Part shown: piece by piece, positions 1-8,760 of the stretch
Layout of the letters: every line of letters starts with the position of its first letter
Numbering within the stretch: the first letter of the stretch is position 1
Position numbers and translations under genes: made by a program
The notes under the pieces: generated by a model
The model's database searches: none
Told to the model about the DNA's origin: nothing
The model's input: the letters and a program-made list of their open reading frames with translations, nothing else
From: Stigmatella aurantiaca
GTDB lineage: Bacteria > Myxococcota > Myxococcia > Myxococcales > Myxococcaceae
Assembly (NCBI RefSeq): GCF_900109545.1
Contig: NZ_FOAP01000016.1
Location: 1 to 64,000 of the forward strand
DNA length: 64,000 nucleotides
Reading direction: 5' to 3'

Positions 1-198
1 TCGCTCACCGCGGCGCAGATCGCCGCCTCGGCCAACCAGCAGGCCACGGGCATTGGGCAGATCCGCCAGGCGATGCGGGACGTGAACCAGTCGGCGCAGC
101 AGGCCCTCTCCTCCACCCGGCAGACCGAGCGCGCGGTGCAGGACCTCAACACCATGGGGCTCAAGCTCAAGGGCCTGCTGAGCGAGTTCGGACGCTAG
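1..198 (+). CDS. Methyl-accepting chemotaxis protein, C-terminal fragment
   Basis: The window opens inside this gene; 65 codons remain before the TAG at 196-198. The visible residues include ITGIGQI-like heptads (NQQATGIGQIRQAM) and a Q/S/T-rich helix ending LLSEFG, typical of the C-terminal arm of the receptor coiled-coil hairpin that pairs with CheA and CheW. The next gene, a CheA-CheY hybrid, starts at base 199 directly after the stop, so the two are almost certainly co-transcribed and translationally coupled. Sensor domain and membrane topology lie outside the window. Confidence 0.85.
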   Translation, partial: SLTAAQIAASANQQATGIGQIRQAMRDVNQSAQQALSSTRQTERAVQDLNTMGLKLKGLLSEFGR

Positions 199-2340
199 AT
201 GGACAGGGACCAGCTGGCACAGGCGCTGATGGCCACGTTCCTCGAGGAGCTCGAGGGGCATATCGCCGCGCTCAACCGCGACCTGCTCGCGTGGGAGAAG
301 GCCTCCAGCCCCGCGCGGGCCGGGGAGCTCATCGCCTCGCTGCTGCGCACGGTGCACAGCGTGAAGGGCGCCTCGCGCGCGGTGAGCCTGACGCTCGTGG
401 AGATGGCCTGCCACGGCCTGGAGGAGGTGGTGAGCACGGTCCGGCGCGACCAGCCCACCCCGCCCGAGGTGTACGAGCTGGGCTTCGCCCTGGCCGACGC
501 GCTGGACGATGCGCGGCAGCGGCTGGCCCTCAAGCAGGACCTGAGCGGCTCGCCCCTGGAGGCGCTGCTGCCCCAGCTCAACGCGGCGGCCCACCCCGCC
601 ACGGCCCGCCCCCCCCCCAAGACCCCGGCCCCCGTCCCGCCCCCCGCCGCCAAGCCCGCCGTGCCCCTGGAGCCGCCGCCCCCGGAGGTTCCCGCCGTGG
701 CGGAGGCCCTGCCCGTGCGGGTGTCCGCGCAGAAGCTCGACGCGCTGCTGGCCCGGAGCGGGGAGCTGCGCGTGGCGAGCCTCCGGCTGGAGGGCCGCGC
801 GGAGATGCTGGAGGCGCTGCGCGAGGAGATGACCCTGCTGCGGCCCCAGCTCCAGGGCCCGGCGGAGGCCACCGCGCGCCGCATGGAGACGCGCCTGGGG
901 CAGCTCGCCCGGGAGCTCGCCGGGGACCGGCTCGCGCTGAGCCATGCCGTGGGAGGGCTGGATGAGGAGGTCCGCCGCTCGCGCACCCTGCCGTTCGCGG
1001 AGGCGTGCGCGGGCCTGGAGCGCGCCGTGCGGGACGTGGCGCGGGGGGCGGGCAAGCAGGTGCGGCTCGAGGTGGATGGCGGGGCGCTGGAGCTGGACCG
1101 CTCCCTGCTCCAGGGGCTGCGCGAGCCGCTGCTGCACCTGGTGCGCAACGCCGTGGCGCACGGGCTGGAGAGCCCCGAGGAGCGGCGCCGCGCGGGCAAG
1201 CCCGAGGAGGGCCGCGTCACGCTCGCCGCCCGGCTGTCGGGAGGGCGCGTGCAGGTGTCCGTGGAGGACGATGGGCGGGGGTTGGACCTCGAGGCCATCC
1301 GCGCCCAGGCGCGCGCCCGGGGCTGGGACGTGTCCGACGACACCACCGCGGCCCGGCTCATCTTCCAGCCAGGCCTGTCCACCGCCACGCAGGTGACGGC
1401 CGTGTCCGGGCGCGGCGTGGGGCTGGACGTGGTGCGCTCCCAGGTGGAGTCGCTCCGGGGCAGCGTGGACGTCGTGTTCCGTCCGGCCGAGGGCACGCGC
1501 TTCGTGCTGGATGTGCCGCTCACCCTGAGCACCCTGCGCGTGCTGCTGGTGAGCGCTGGCGGCCAGCGCTTCGCCCTCCCGGCCGAGAGCGTGGAGCGGC
1601 TCTTGCGGCTGGCCCCCAGCGAGGTGCGCGAGGTGGAGGGCCGGCAGATGTGGCCCGCCGAGGATGCCCTGGTGCCCATCGCCTCGCTGGCCGCGGTGCT
1701 GGGGCTCACCGCGGGGGCCCCGCGCGCCCGGCTCGCCGCGGTGGTGCTCACCGCGGGCCACCTGCGCGCCGCGCTGGGCGTGGAGGAGGTCCTCGCCGAG
1801 CAGGAGGTGCTCGTGCGCGGCCTGGGGCCCCGCGTGCGCCGCGCCCGCCATGTCTCCGGCACCGCGGTGCTGCCGGATGGGCGCATGGCGCTCCTGCTCC
1901 ACCCCGCCTCGCTGACGCGCGCCGCCGAGGGGCGCCCCATCGCCCCGCTCTTCCCCACGCTCTCCTTGCGCAAGGCCCGCCAGCGCATCCTGCTCGCGGA
2001 CGACTCGCCCACCACGCGCGCGCTGGAGCAGAGCCTGCTGGAGGCGGCCGGCTACGAGGTGGTGGCGTGCGCCGACGGCGCCGAGGCGTGGGAGCGGCTG
2101 CAGTTGCTAGGCGCCGACGCGCTCGTCTCCGACGTGGAGATGCCGCGCATGGATGGCTTCGCCCTCACCGAGACGGTGCGCACCTCGCCGCGCTTCTCCC
2201 GCCTGCCCGTGGTGCTCGTCACCGCGCGCGACCGGCCCGAGGACAAGGCCCGGGGCCTGGAGGTGGGCGCCAGCGCCTACCTGGTGAAGAGTACCTTTGA
2301 TCAGACCCACTTGCTGGAAACGCTGAGACGCCTGCTATGA
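199..2340 (+). CDS. CheA-CheY hybrid chemotaxis histidine kinase
   Basis: Cytoplasmic kinase that autophosphorylates on its Hpt histidine and passes phosphate to response regulators. Order in the 713 residues: Hpt domain (about 1-105, with the TVHSVKGASR box giving His53), a long Pro/Ala linker (about 135-175), dimerisation and HATPase region (about 280-420; LVRNAVAHGLE N-box, EDDGRGL, GRGVGLDVV), CheW-like domain (about 425-565), and a C-terminal receiver (about 595-713; acceptor Asp645 in SDVEMPRMDG, conserved Lys in YLVKS). The built-in receiver recalls M. xanthus FrzE. It begins right after the receptor stop and its own stop overlaps the cheB start (ATGA at 2337-2340). A fused receiver may act as output or as phosphate sink. 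Confidence 0.93.
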   Translation: MDRDQLAQALMATFLEELEGHIAALNRDLLAWEKASSPARAGELIASLLRTVHSVKGASRAVSLTLVEMACHGLEEVVSTVRRDQPTPPEVYELGFALADALDDARQRLALKQDLSGSPLEALLPQLNAAAHPATARPPPKTPAPVPPPAAKPAVPLEPPPPEVPAVAEALPVRVSAQKLDALLARSGELRVASLRLEGRAEMLEALREEMTLLRPQLQGPAEATARRMETRLGQLARELAGDRLALSHAVGGLDEEVRRSRTLPFAEACAGLERAVRDVARGAGKQVRLEVDGGALELDRSLLQGLREPLLHLVRNAVAHGLESPEERRRAGKPEEGRVTLAARLSGGRVQVSVEDDGRGLDLEAIRAQARARGWDVSDDTTAARLIFQPGLSTATQVTAVSGRGVGLDVVRSQVESLRGSVDVVFRPAEGTRFVLDVPLTLSTLRVLLVSAGGQRFALPAESVERLLRLAPSEVREVEGRQMWPAEDALVPIASLAAVLGLTAGAPRARLAAVVLTAGHLRAALGVEEVLAEQEVLVRGLGPRVRRARHVSGTAVLPDGRMALLLHPASLTRAAEGRPIAPLFPTLSLRKARQRILLADDSPTTRALEQSLLEAAGYEVVACADGAEAWERLQLLGADALVSDVEMPRMDGFALTETVRTSPRFSRLPVVLVTARDRPEDKARGLEVGASAYLVKSTFDQTHLLETLRRLL

Positions 2341-3398
2341 CCGTCCCCTCCTCATCCAATCCCCTGCGCGTCGTGGTGGCCGAGGACTCGCCCACGGCCC
2401 GAAGGCTCCTGGTGGAAATCCTCCGCGCGGACCCTGGCCTCGAGGTGGTGGGCGAGGCCCGGGACGGCCTGGAGGCGGTGGAGCTCGTGCACCGGCTGCG
2501 CCCGCAGCTGGTCACCATGGACATCCAGATGCCGCACATGGATGGCCTGGAGGCCACCCGGCGCATCATGACGGAGGTGCCCACCCCCGTGGTGGTCGTC
2601 TCCACGCTGGTGGAGCGCGACATCCAGACGTCCATGTCCGCGCTGCGCGCAGGCGCGCTCGCGGTGCTCCAGAAGCTGGTGGGCCCCGAGTCCCCCGACT
2701 TCGAGCGCGAGAGCCGCCACCTGCGCGACACCCTGCGCGCCATGTCCGCGGTGAAGGTGGTGCGGCACTGGCCTCAGCGCGCCAGCGTGCCCCCGCCGCG
2801 CCCCGCCGTGGCGCCGGGCCCCCGCTCCCGGCCCGCCGTGGTCGCCATCGCCACCTCCACCGGAGGCCCCGCGGCCCTGCACCGCATCTTCTCGGAGCTG
2901 CCCGCGGACTTCCCCCTGCCCATCCTGGTGGTGCAGCACATCGCCCTGGGCTTCGCCGAGGGCATGGCCCGGTGGCTGGACTCCGTCACCCCCTTGAAGG
3001 TGAAGGTGGCCGAGGATGGCGAGCCCCTCAAGCCGGGCACGGTCTATGTGGCCGCGGATGACCGGCACCTCGGGGTAACGACCGACGGCCGGGTCCAGGT
3101 GTCCAACGCGGCGCCGGTGGGCGGCTTCCGCCCCTCGGGCACCTTCCTCTTCCGGGCCACCGCGCGCGCCTACGGCGCCGCCTCCGTGGCGCTCATCCTC
3201 ACCGGCATGGGGCAGGACGGGCTGGATGGGCTGCGCGAGCTGCGCCAGGGCGGCGGCCGGGTGCTCGCCCAGGACGAGGCCACCTCCGTCGTCTTCGGCA
3301 TGCCCGGCGTGGTGGTCGCCGCGGGGCTCGCCGAGGCCGTGCTCCCGCTGGACGCCATCGCCGCCCACCTGAAGGAGCTGGCCGCCCCCCCGGGGTGA
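2337..3398 (+). CDS. cheB: CheB protein-glutamate methylesterase (chemotaxis adaptation)
   Basis: Removes methyl groups (and deamidates Gln) on receptors when phosphorylated by CheA. The 353 residues hold a receiver (1-125; acceptor Asp62 in TMDIQMPHMDG) and a methylesterase domain (about 165-350) with the catalytic serine in ATSTGGPAAL (Ser174), histidine in VVQHIALGF and aspartate in LTGMGQDGLDG. The start overlaps the upstream kinase stop by four bases. No cheR or cheW follows; those partners presumably lie upstream of the window. A second, different cheB is at 8758-9795. Confidence 0.95.
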   Translation: MTVPSSSNPLRVVVAEDSPTARRLLVEILRADPGLEVVGEARDGLEAVELVHRLRPQLVTMDIQMPHMDGLEATRRIMTEVPTPVVVVSTLVERDIQTSMSALRAGALAVLQKLVGPESPDFERESRHLRDTLRAMSAVKVVRHWPQRASVPPPRPAVAPGPRSRPAVVAIATSTGGPAALHRIFSELPADFPLPILVVQHIALGFAEGMARWLDSVTPLKVKVAEDGEPLKPGTVYVAADDRHLGVTTDGRVQVSNAAPVGGFRPSGTFLFRATARAYGAASVALILTGMGQDGLDGLRELRQGGGRVLAQDEATSVVFGMPGVVVAAGLAEAVLPLDAIAAHLKELAAPPG

Positions 3399-3550
3399 CC
3401 GGGCCTCGTCTCCAGGAGATGATCCGTCCAGCGGGCGACATCCCCCCACCCCGCGGGGCTGGACAGGCTGGCGGACGGGCCACAAAAAGCTATGTTCTGG
3501 AACAAAACAGGCCCGCCTTTCTTCTTGTGTGGGTGACTTCGAGCACGGCA

Positions 3551-5227
3551 ATGACTGAGCAGAGCACTGGGTGGGCGGACGTCTTCAAGGCCCTGCCGAC
3601 ACCTGCCTACCTGCTCGATGATGCAGGGAAAATCCAGGCGTGCAGCGCCTCGGGCGCCCAGGTGCTCGGCCTGGCCCCCAGGGCCCTCACCGGGCAGCGC
3701 TGGGGCGAGCTCCAGGTGGACCGGGAGACGCTGGCCCGGCTGGAGGCGGAGCGTGCCCGCCTGCTGGTGACGGGCAAGCCCTGCACCTTGCAGCTGCCCT
3801 GGCCCTCACCCGAGGGCCTGCGCCTGCACACCTTTCAACTGGCCCCCGTGACGGGCCCCGGCGGCGCCCTGCGCGTGCTGGTGACCGCGCAGCCCCTGTC
3901 CGAGGCGGAGATGGTGTATGCGCGCGCCCTGGAGCTGGAGCAGGCCGCCCGCGCCGAGGTGGAGACCGCCGAGCGCCGCCGCTCCTTCCTGTACCAGGCG
4001 ATGACGACGCTGTTCGCCCACCCGCCGGATCCGCAGGGCATGTACACGCTGCTGGCGCACCTGGCCGTGCCGGACCTGGCCGACTGGTGCCTGGTGGACG
4101 CGCTGGAGCAGGGCACCTCGGTGTGCCGCAGGGCGGTGGCGTGCCTGGACCCGACGCTGGAGGAGCGCGCCCGCGCCCTGCCCCAGCGCATGGAGCTGCG
4201 GCACGACGCGCCCGTGGGGCTGCTGCGCGTGCTGCGCACCGGCGAGTCCGAGCTGGTGCCCGCGGTGACGGACTCGCTCCTGCGCGCCGCGGCCGCCGAG
4301 CCGCACCACCCCGCGCTCCTCACCCAGCTCCAGGCCGGCTCCTACATGATTGTCCCGCTGAGGGCGCGGGGCAACTCGCTGGGGGCCGTCACCTTCGTCT
4401 CCTCGGGCTCGGGGCGCCGCTATGGCCCGGAGGACCTGGCCCTGGCGGAGGACCTGTGCCAGCGCGCCAGCCTCGCCATCGACAACGCGCGCCTGTTCGG
4501 CGAGTCCCGCCGCGCCACGCGCGCCCGCGAGGACCTGCTGGCCGTCGTGTCCCATGACTTGAAGAACCCGCTGGGCGTGGTGCAGCTGGGCTCGGCGCTG
4601 CTCCTGCGCGAGCGGCCCAACGTGGCCCGGGACGAGCACGTGCACAAGCACGCCACCCGCATCCGGGACGCCTCGGACCGGGCGCTGCGGCTCATCTCGG
4701 ACCTGCTCGACTGGGGGCGCCTGGAGGAAGGGCAGCTGCCGCTGGACACGCGCGAGGTGGACACCTCGGCGCTGGTGATGGAGGCGGTGGACAGCATCCG
4801 CCCGCTCGCGGAAGCCCATGGGCTCCAGGTGGTGGTGGAGCTGCCCCCCGGGCTGCCGCGCGTGCTGTGTGACCGGGGCCGCGTGCTCCAGGTGCTGGGC
4901 AACCTGCTGGGCAACGCGGTGAAGTTCACCGAGGCCGGGGGCCGCGTCACCGTGGGCGCCCGGGAGCAGGGCGAAGAGGCCCGGCTCTACGTGCGCGACA
5001 CCGGCAAGGGCATTCCCCCGGAGCAGCTCGCCTACGTCTTCGACCGCTACTGGCAGGCCAAGGACTCCGTCAGCCGGGGCACCGGGCTGGGGCTGGCCAT
5101 CGCCAAGGGGCTCGTCCAGGCCCACGGTGGCCGCATCGAGGCGCAGAGCACCCTGGGCGAGGGCAGCACCTTCTCCTTCACCCTGCACACCGTCCCCGCC
5201 ACCGACGAGCGCGTTCTCCACTCCTGA
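3551..5227 (+). CDS. PAS-GAF sensor histidine kinase
   Basis: Orphan kinase of about 558 residues. A PAS domain (about 10-115, starting ALPTPAYLLDDAGKI) is followed by a helix, a GAF domain (about 150-310), HisKA with the phospho-accepting His335 in VVSHDLKNPLGVV, and HATPase (N-box NLLGNAVKF, VRDTGKGIPPEQ, GTGLGLAIAKGLVQAHGG). No membrane segment is visible, so it is probably soluble. The frame is open back to 3395, but the first PAS residues follow the ATG at 3551 closely, so that start is preferred; no strong ribosome site is visible. It lies 150 bases after cheB on the same strand and could be the last gene of that operon or separately expressed. Confidence 0.88.
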   Translation: MTEQSTGWADVFKALPTPAYLLDDAGKIQACSASGAQVLGLAPRALTGQRWGELQVDRETLARLEAERARLLVTGKPCTLQLPWPSPEGLRLHTFQLAPVTGPGGALRVLVTAQPLSEAEMVYARALELEQAARAEVETAERRRSFLYQAMTTLFAHPPDPQGMYTLLAHLAVPDLADWCLVDALEQGTSVCRRAVACLDPTLEERARALPQRMELRHDAPVGLLRVLRTGESELVPAVTDSLLRAAAAEPHHPALLTQLQAGSYMIVPLRARGNSLGAVTFVSSGSGRRYGPEDLALAEDLCQRASLAIDNARLFGESRRATRAREDLLAVVSHDLKNPLGVVQLGSALLLRERPNVARDEHVHKHATRIRDASDRALRLISDLLDWGRLEEGQLPLDTREVDTSALVMEAVDSIRPLAEAHGLQVVVELPPGLPRVLCDRGRVLQVLGNLLGNAVKFTEAGGRVTVGAREQGEEARLYVRDTGKGIPPEQLAYVFDRYWQAKDSVSRGTGLGLAIAKGLVQAHGGRIEAQSTLGEGSTFSFTLHTVPATDERVLHS

Positions 5228-5228
5228 G

Positions 5229-5248
5229 CGGCCCCCCGCACCGGGCCG
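5229..5248 (+). terminator. Possible stem-loop after the PAS-GAF kinase
   Basis: A 6-base-pair GC stem (CGGCCC with GGGCCG) begins directly after the kinase stop and closes a 7-8 base loop. No T-run follows, so it is only a weak candidate terminator. Confidence 0.28.
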
Positions 5249-5301
5249 TGACGTCACCGGAGGCGCAACCGGGCCCAAGCAGGCTATCGTGGGGGTTCCC
5301 C

Positions 5302-5976
5302 ATGCGTCCCCTGCCCCTGGCCCTCCTCCTCAGCGCGAGCCTGACCGCCCAGGCCAGCCCCAGGGGCGCAGGCCCCACGGCGTACGCGCCTCCTCCCCGC
5401 GCCCTGGTGAACGAGCTGCACGCCGAGACGGGCCTGCTCACCGGCGGCTACACCTTCGAGGGGGGGGGGTGGAACGACGTGTACCTGGCCAGCGGCGGCG
5501 GCGGCCACTACCTCTTCGGCGGCCTCACCGTGGAGGGCAGCGTGCTGTCACTGCTGCCCCTGGAGCGCAACGGCCCCGGTCCCAGCCTCTCCCTGGCCGT
5601 GCGCGTGGGCTACACCGGCGAGCGCTGGAGCGTGGTGGCGGGCCCCGTCCTCCAGGGCGCCCACCGCGCCGAGCCCCTCCTCCAGGTGCTGCCCTCCGTC
5701 CGGGGCCTCTATGACGTGGGGCCGGTGCGGCTGGATGCGGGCGTGCTGGACGGCAACGGCATGGTGCCCGCGCACGTGGGCGTCTCCTACGGGCCGGTGG
5801 GCCTTGGCTACGTGCTGCCCCTGGGCGTCCGGGCCCAGGCGCGCATTCCCCTCACCGCCCGCGCGGGCCTCCTGGTGAGCGGCCACGCCTTCCGCCTCTT
5901 CGGCGCCCACAGCGCCCTGCTCACCGTGGGACTGGTGGGCAATCCTCCCTCCTCCCGCCCGGGAGTCTCCCCATGA
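5302..5976 (+). CDS. Exported protein of unknown function, probably beta-rich
   Basis: The ATG at 5302 gives a clear signal peptide (MRPLPLALLLSASLTAQA); the frame is open 18 codons further upstream but that would bury the signal. The mature part (about 205 residues) is rich in Gly, Val, Leu and Tyr in alternating patterns (GGHYLFGGLTVEGSVLSLL, YGPVGLGYVLPLGV), as in small outer-membrane barrels or other periplasmic beta proteins. I do not recognise the family. Its stop overlaps the start of the GH1 gene by four bases (ATGA at 5973-5976), so the two are made together. Confidence 0.72.
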   Translation: MRPLPLALLLSASLTAQASPRGAGPTAYAPPPRALVNELHAETGLLTGGYTFEGGGWNDVYLASGGGGHYLFGGLTVEGSVLSLLPLERNGPGPSLSLAVRVGYTGERWSVVAGPVLQGAHRAEPLLQVLPSVRGLYDVGPVRLDAGVLDGNGMVPAHVGVSYGPVGLGYVLPLGVRAQARIPLTARAGLLVSGHAFRLFGAHSALLTVGLVGNPPSSRPGVSP

Positions 5977-7382
5977 GCCACCGCCCCCTGCTGCTCTTGA
6001 GCCTCCTTGTGGCCGCGTGCTCGGACAGCGCCCGCTTCGAGCCGGACGCGGCGCGCACCGCCCTCATTGGCACCCAGCTGCCCCGGGGCTTCCTGCTGGG
6101 CACCTCCACCTCCTCGCACCAGGTGGAGGGCGGCAACACGAACGACTGGACGCGCTGGGAGCGGGAGCGCTTCCCGGACGGCAGCCCGCATATCAAGGAT
6201 GAGCGGCCGTCCGGCGAGGCCGCGGACTCGTGGAACCGCTTCGATGCGGATGTGCGCTCCATGCAGGTGCTGGGCGCGAACGCCTACCGCTTCGGGCTGG
6301 AGTGGAGCCGGCTGGAGCCCGCCCCGGGCGTGTGGAACGCGGAGGCCGCGGAGCGCTACCGGCAGTGGGCCCGCACGCTGCGCCTGCAGGGCATCACCCC
6401 CCTGGTGACGCTCTACCACTTCACCCTGCCGCTCTGGGTGTCGGACATGGGCGGGTGGGAGAACCCCGCCACGCTGGAGGCCTTCGAGGCGTACGCGGCC
6501 CGGGTGGCCGAGGCGCTCGGCGGCGAGGTGGACCTGTGGTGCACGGTGAACGAGCCCAACGTGTACGCCGTGCAGGGCTACCTGGATGGCATCTGGCCCC
6601 CGGGCAAGAAGGACACCAAGGCCATGGCCGCGGTGCTCGACCGCCTCATCGAGGCGCACGCCCGCGCCGCGCGCCAGCTCCGCGCCCTGGACACCGTGGA
6701 CGCGGACGGGGATGGCCATGCCACGCGCATTGGCCTGGCCCACCACGCGCGCCTGTTCCAGGCGGCCTCCGGCTCCATGGCGGACACCGCCGCCACGGCC
6801 CTCACCGACGCCTTCTTCAACAACAGCGTCCCCGAGGCGCTGCGCACCGGCCGCATCCGCCTGTCCGTGCCGGGCTCCACCTCCATTGACCGCGAGGTGG
6901 AGGGCCTCAAGGACTCCATCGACTACTTCGGCCTCAACTACTACACGCGCGACTACATCCGGCAGGACCTGGGCGATGCCGCCCTGGCCCGCCAGTACAC
7001 CCCGAAGGGCAAGGGGGTGAACGACCTGGGCTGGGAGCTGTACCCCGAGGGGCTCTTCCTCTTCCTCCAGCGCTACGCCACGCTGGGCGTCCCCATCCTC
7101 ATTACCGAGAACGGCATGCCGGACCGCTCCGGCGAGCGCCGGCCCCGGTTCCTGCAGACCCACCTGTACGCCGTGGAGGAGGCCCTCGCGGAGGGAGTGA
7201 ACGTCGGGGGATACTTCCACTGGAGTCTGATCGATAATTTCGAATGGGCGGAAGGGTACGAAGCCAAATTCGGTCTTTTTGCGGTGGACCTGGACAGTCC
7301 GGACAAGCGCCGTACGGAAACACCCGCGGTAAGCGCATTCCAGGACATCGCGCGCAATCTCGGCCTCACGCCGAGCCCCTAG
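5973..7382 (+). CDS. GH1-family beta-glycosidase lipoprotein
   Basis: Retaining beta-glycosidase (beta-glucosidase type) anchored in the envelope. The N-terminus MSHRPLLLLSLLVAAC ends in a lipobox (VAAC). The catalytic acid/base is Glu194 in TVNEPN and the nucleophile Glu379 in ITENGM; other GH1 marks are TSSHQVEG, YRFGLEWSRLEP, FGLNYYTRDYI and the C-terminal YFHWSLIDNFEW. The length of 469 residues is usual for the family. Most GH1 enzymes are cytoplasmic, so a lipoprotein form suggests use on extracellular or prey- and plant-derived glycans. It overlaps the preceding exported protein gene, possibly a helper or porin-like partner. Confidence 0.93.
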   Translation: MSHRPLLLLSLLVAACSDSARFEPDAARTALIGTQLPRGFLLGTSTSSHQVEGGNTNDWTRWERERFPDGSPHIKDERPSGEAADSWNRFDADVRSMQVLGANAYRFGLEWSRLEPAPGVWNAEAAERYRQWARTLRLQGITPLVTLYHFTLPLWVSDMGGWENPATLEAFEAYAARVAEALGGEVDLWCTVNEPNVYAVQGYLDGIWPPGKKDTKAMAAVLDRLIEAHARAARQLRALDTVDADGDGHATRIGLAHHARLFQAASGSMADTAATALTDAFFNNSVPEALRTGRIRLSVPGSTSIDREVEGLKDSIDYFGLNYYTRDYIRQDLGDAALARQYTPKGKGVNDLGWELYPEGLFLFLQRYATLGVPILITENGMPDRSGERRPRFLQTHLYAVEEALAEGVNVGGYFHWSLIDNFEWAEGYEAKFGLFAVDLDSPDKRRTETPAVSAFQDIARNLGLTPSP

Positions 7383-7437
7383 CCTCGCCCTTCGAACCCG
7401 CGGTGGTGTATGCCGCACACACGTTGACCTGCCGATA

Positions 7438-8730
7438 ATGTCCGAGCCCCCCACCAAGAAGCGCACCCGGCGCCCCGCCGCCCCGGGGAAAACCGCTGAC
7501 GGCCCAGCGGACTCCCCGTTGTCCTCCTCCCGGGCAGCCGAGGAGCGCGCCACGGCGTCCCCTCCGGCCGTGGCTGGGGATTTGGGCCCGGCGGACCCGG
7601 CGCTGGACAGCGAGCGGCTGCGGCTGTGCATGGAGGCCGCGCGGCTGGGCACGTGGGAGTGGCTGCTGCCCGAGGGCCGCATCCGCTGGTCCGACAACAT
7701 CGCCTCGCTCCTGGGCGGGGTGCCCGGCGGGCCTGGGGACACCTACGAGGCCTTCCTTCAGCGGGTGCTCGCCGAGGACCGCTCGCGCTTCGCCCAGCAG
7801 GTGGCCGCCGCGCTGGAGACGCCCTCGGCGTTCAATGCCGAGTTCCGCGTGTACGTGCCCGAGGGGGCCCCCCGGTGGATGCGCGCCCGGGCGCGGGTGT
7901 TCGCCGAGCAGGGCCGGGCGGTGCGGATGCTGGGGGTGCTCCAGGACATCAGCCTGGAGAAGAAGGCGGAGGAGGAGTCCCGCCGCGCCACGGACTTCCA
8001 GGAGCAGCTGCTGGGCATCGTCAGCCACGACATCCGCAGCCCCCTGGGCGCCATCATCTCCTGGGCGCGCATCATGGCCGCCGGCGGCCCCCCGCCCGAG
8101 GAGCAGCAGCGCACCTTCCGGCGCATCACCTCCGCGGCGCTGCGCATCGAGCGGCTCACCCGGCTGCTCCTGGACTTCGCCCGGGCCCAGCTGGGCGGCG
8201 GCATCATCCTGGAGCCCCGGCGGGCGGACATGCACGAGCTGCTCCAGCAGGTGTCCCACCAGTTCCGGGTGGCGTACGCGGACCGCTCGCTGGTGTGCGA
8301 GAAGGAGGGCGAGGACACCGCGGGCATGTGGGACCCGGACCGGCTGGCGCAGGTGGTCTCCAACCTCTTGGAGAACGCGCTCAAGTACAGCCCGCCGGAC
8401 ACGCCCGTGCGGCTGGCGGCCCGGGCGCGCAAGGAGCACGTGGTGCTGGAGGTCCACAACCAGGGCAAGCCCGTGCCCCCCGAGCTGATGCCCCAGCTCT
8501 TCGAGCCGTTCCGCAGCGGCCCGCAGGCCTCGCGCACGGCGAAGACGAGCTACGGCCTGGGGCTCTACATCGTCCGGGAAATCGTCCGGGCCCACGGGGG
8601 CACCATCGAGGTGCGCTCGGACATCGAGGAGGGCACCACCTTCACCGTGAGCCTGCCCCGCCTGCCCCCCGTGGCCGCGGAGCTGATGCGCAGGCCCGCG
8701 CCCGTGGGCCCCGGCTCGAAGAAGGGCTGA
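7438..8730 (+). CDS. PAS sensor histidine kinase
   Basis: 430 residues with no membrane segment. A low-complexity N-terminus (about 1-60) leads into one PAS/PAC domain (about 62-180; LGTWEWLLPEG, ending LGVLQDISLEKKAEEE), then HisKA with His197 in IVSHDIRSPLGAI and HATPase (NLLENALKYSPPDTP, GLGLYIVREIVRAHGG). After the H-box it carries LLDFARAQLGGGI, a motif shared in similar form with the kinases at 30612, 36613 and 43348, so these are paralogues. No Shine-Dalgarno is visible ahead of the ATG at 7438. It ends in a hairpin shared with the convergent cheB. Confidence 0.9.
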   Translation: MSEPPTKKRTRRPAAPGKTADGPADSPLSSSRAAEERATASPPAVAGDLGPADPALDSERLRLCMEAARLGTWEWLLPEGRIRWSDNIASLLGGVPGGPGDTYEAFLQRVLAEDRSRFAQQVAAALETPSAFNAEFRVYVPEGAPRWMRARARVFAEQGRAVRMLGVLQDISLEKKAEEESRRATDFQEQLLGIVSHDIRSPLGAIISWARIMAAGGPPPEEQQRTFRRITSAALRIERLTRLLLDFARAQLGGGIILEPRRADMHELLQQVSHQFRVAYADRSLVCEKEGEDTAGMWDPDRLAQVVSNLLENALKYSPPDTPVRLAARARKEHVVLEVHNQGKPVPPELMPQLFEPFRSGPQASRTAKTSYGLGLYIVREIVRAHGGTIEVRSDIEEGTTFTVSLPRLPPVAAELMRRPAPVGPGSKKG

Positions 8731-8760
8731 GGCGCGCGGGGCCCCCCGCCGGGCGCCTCA
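8728..8760. terminator. Bidirectional stem-loop between convergent genes
   Basis: TGAGGCGC (8728-8735) pairs with GCGCCTCA (8753-8760), and inside it GCGGGG pairs with CCCCGC around a 2-base loop, with a 3-base bulge. The stem base is made of the stop codon of the PAS kinase and that of the facing cheB gene. No T-run is present. Confidence 0.65.

Noticed and set aside
195-2015. A 606-codon minus-strand frame opposite the CheA-CheY hybrid
   Set aside because: Composition (Arg/Ser/Ala) and lack of any motif mark it as antisense shadow; the plus-strand kinase motifs are complete.
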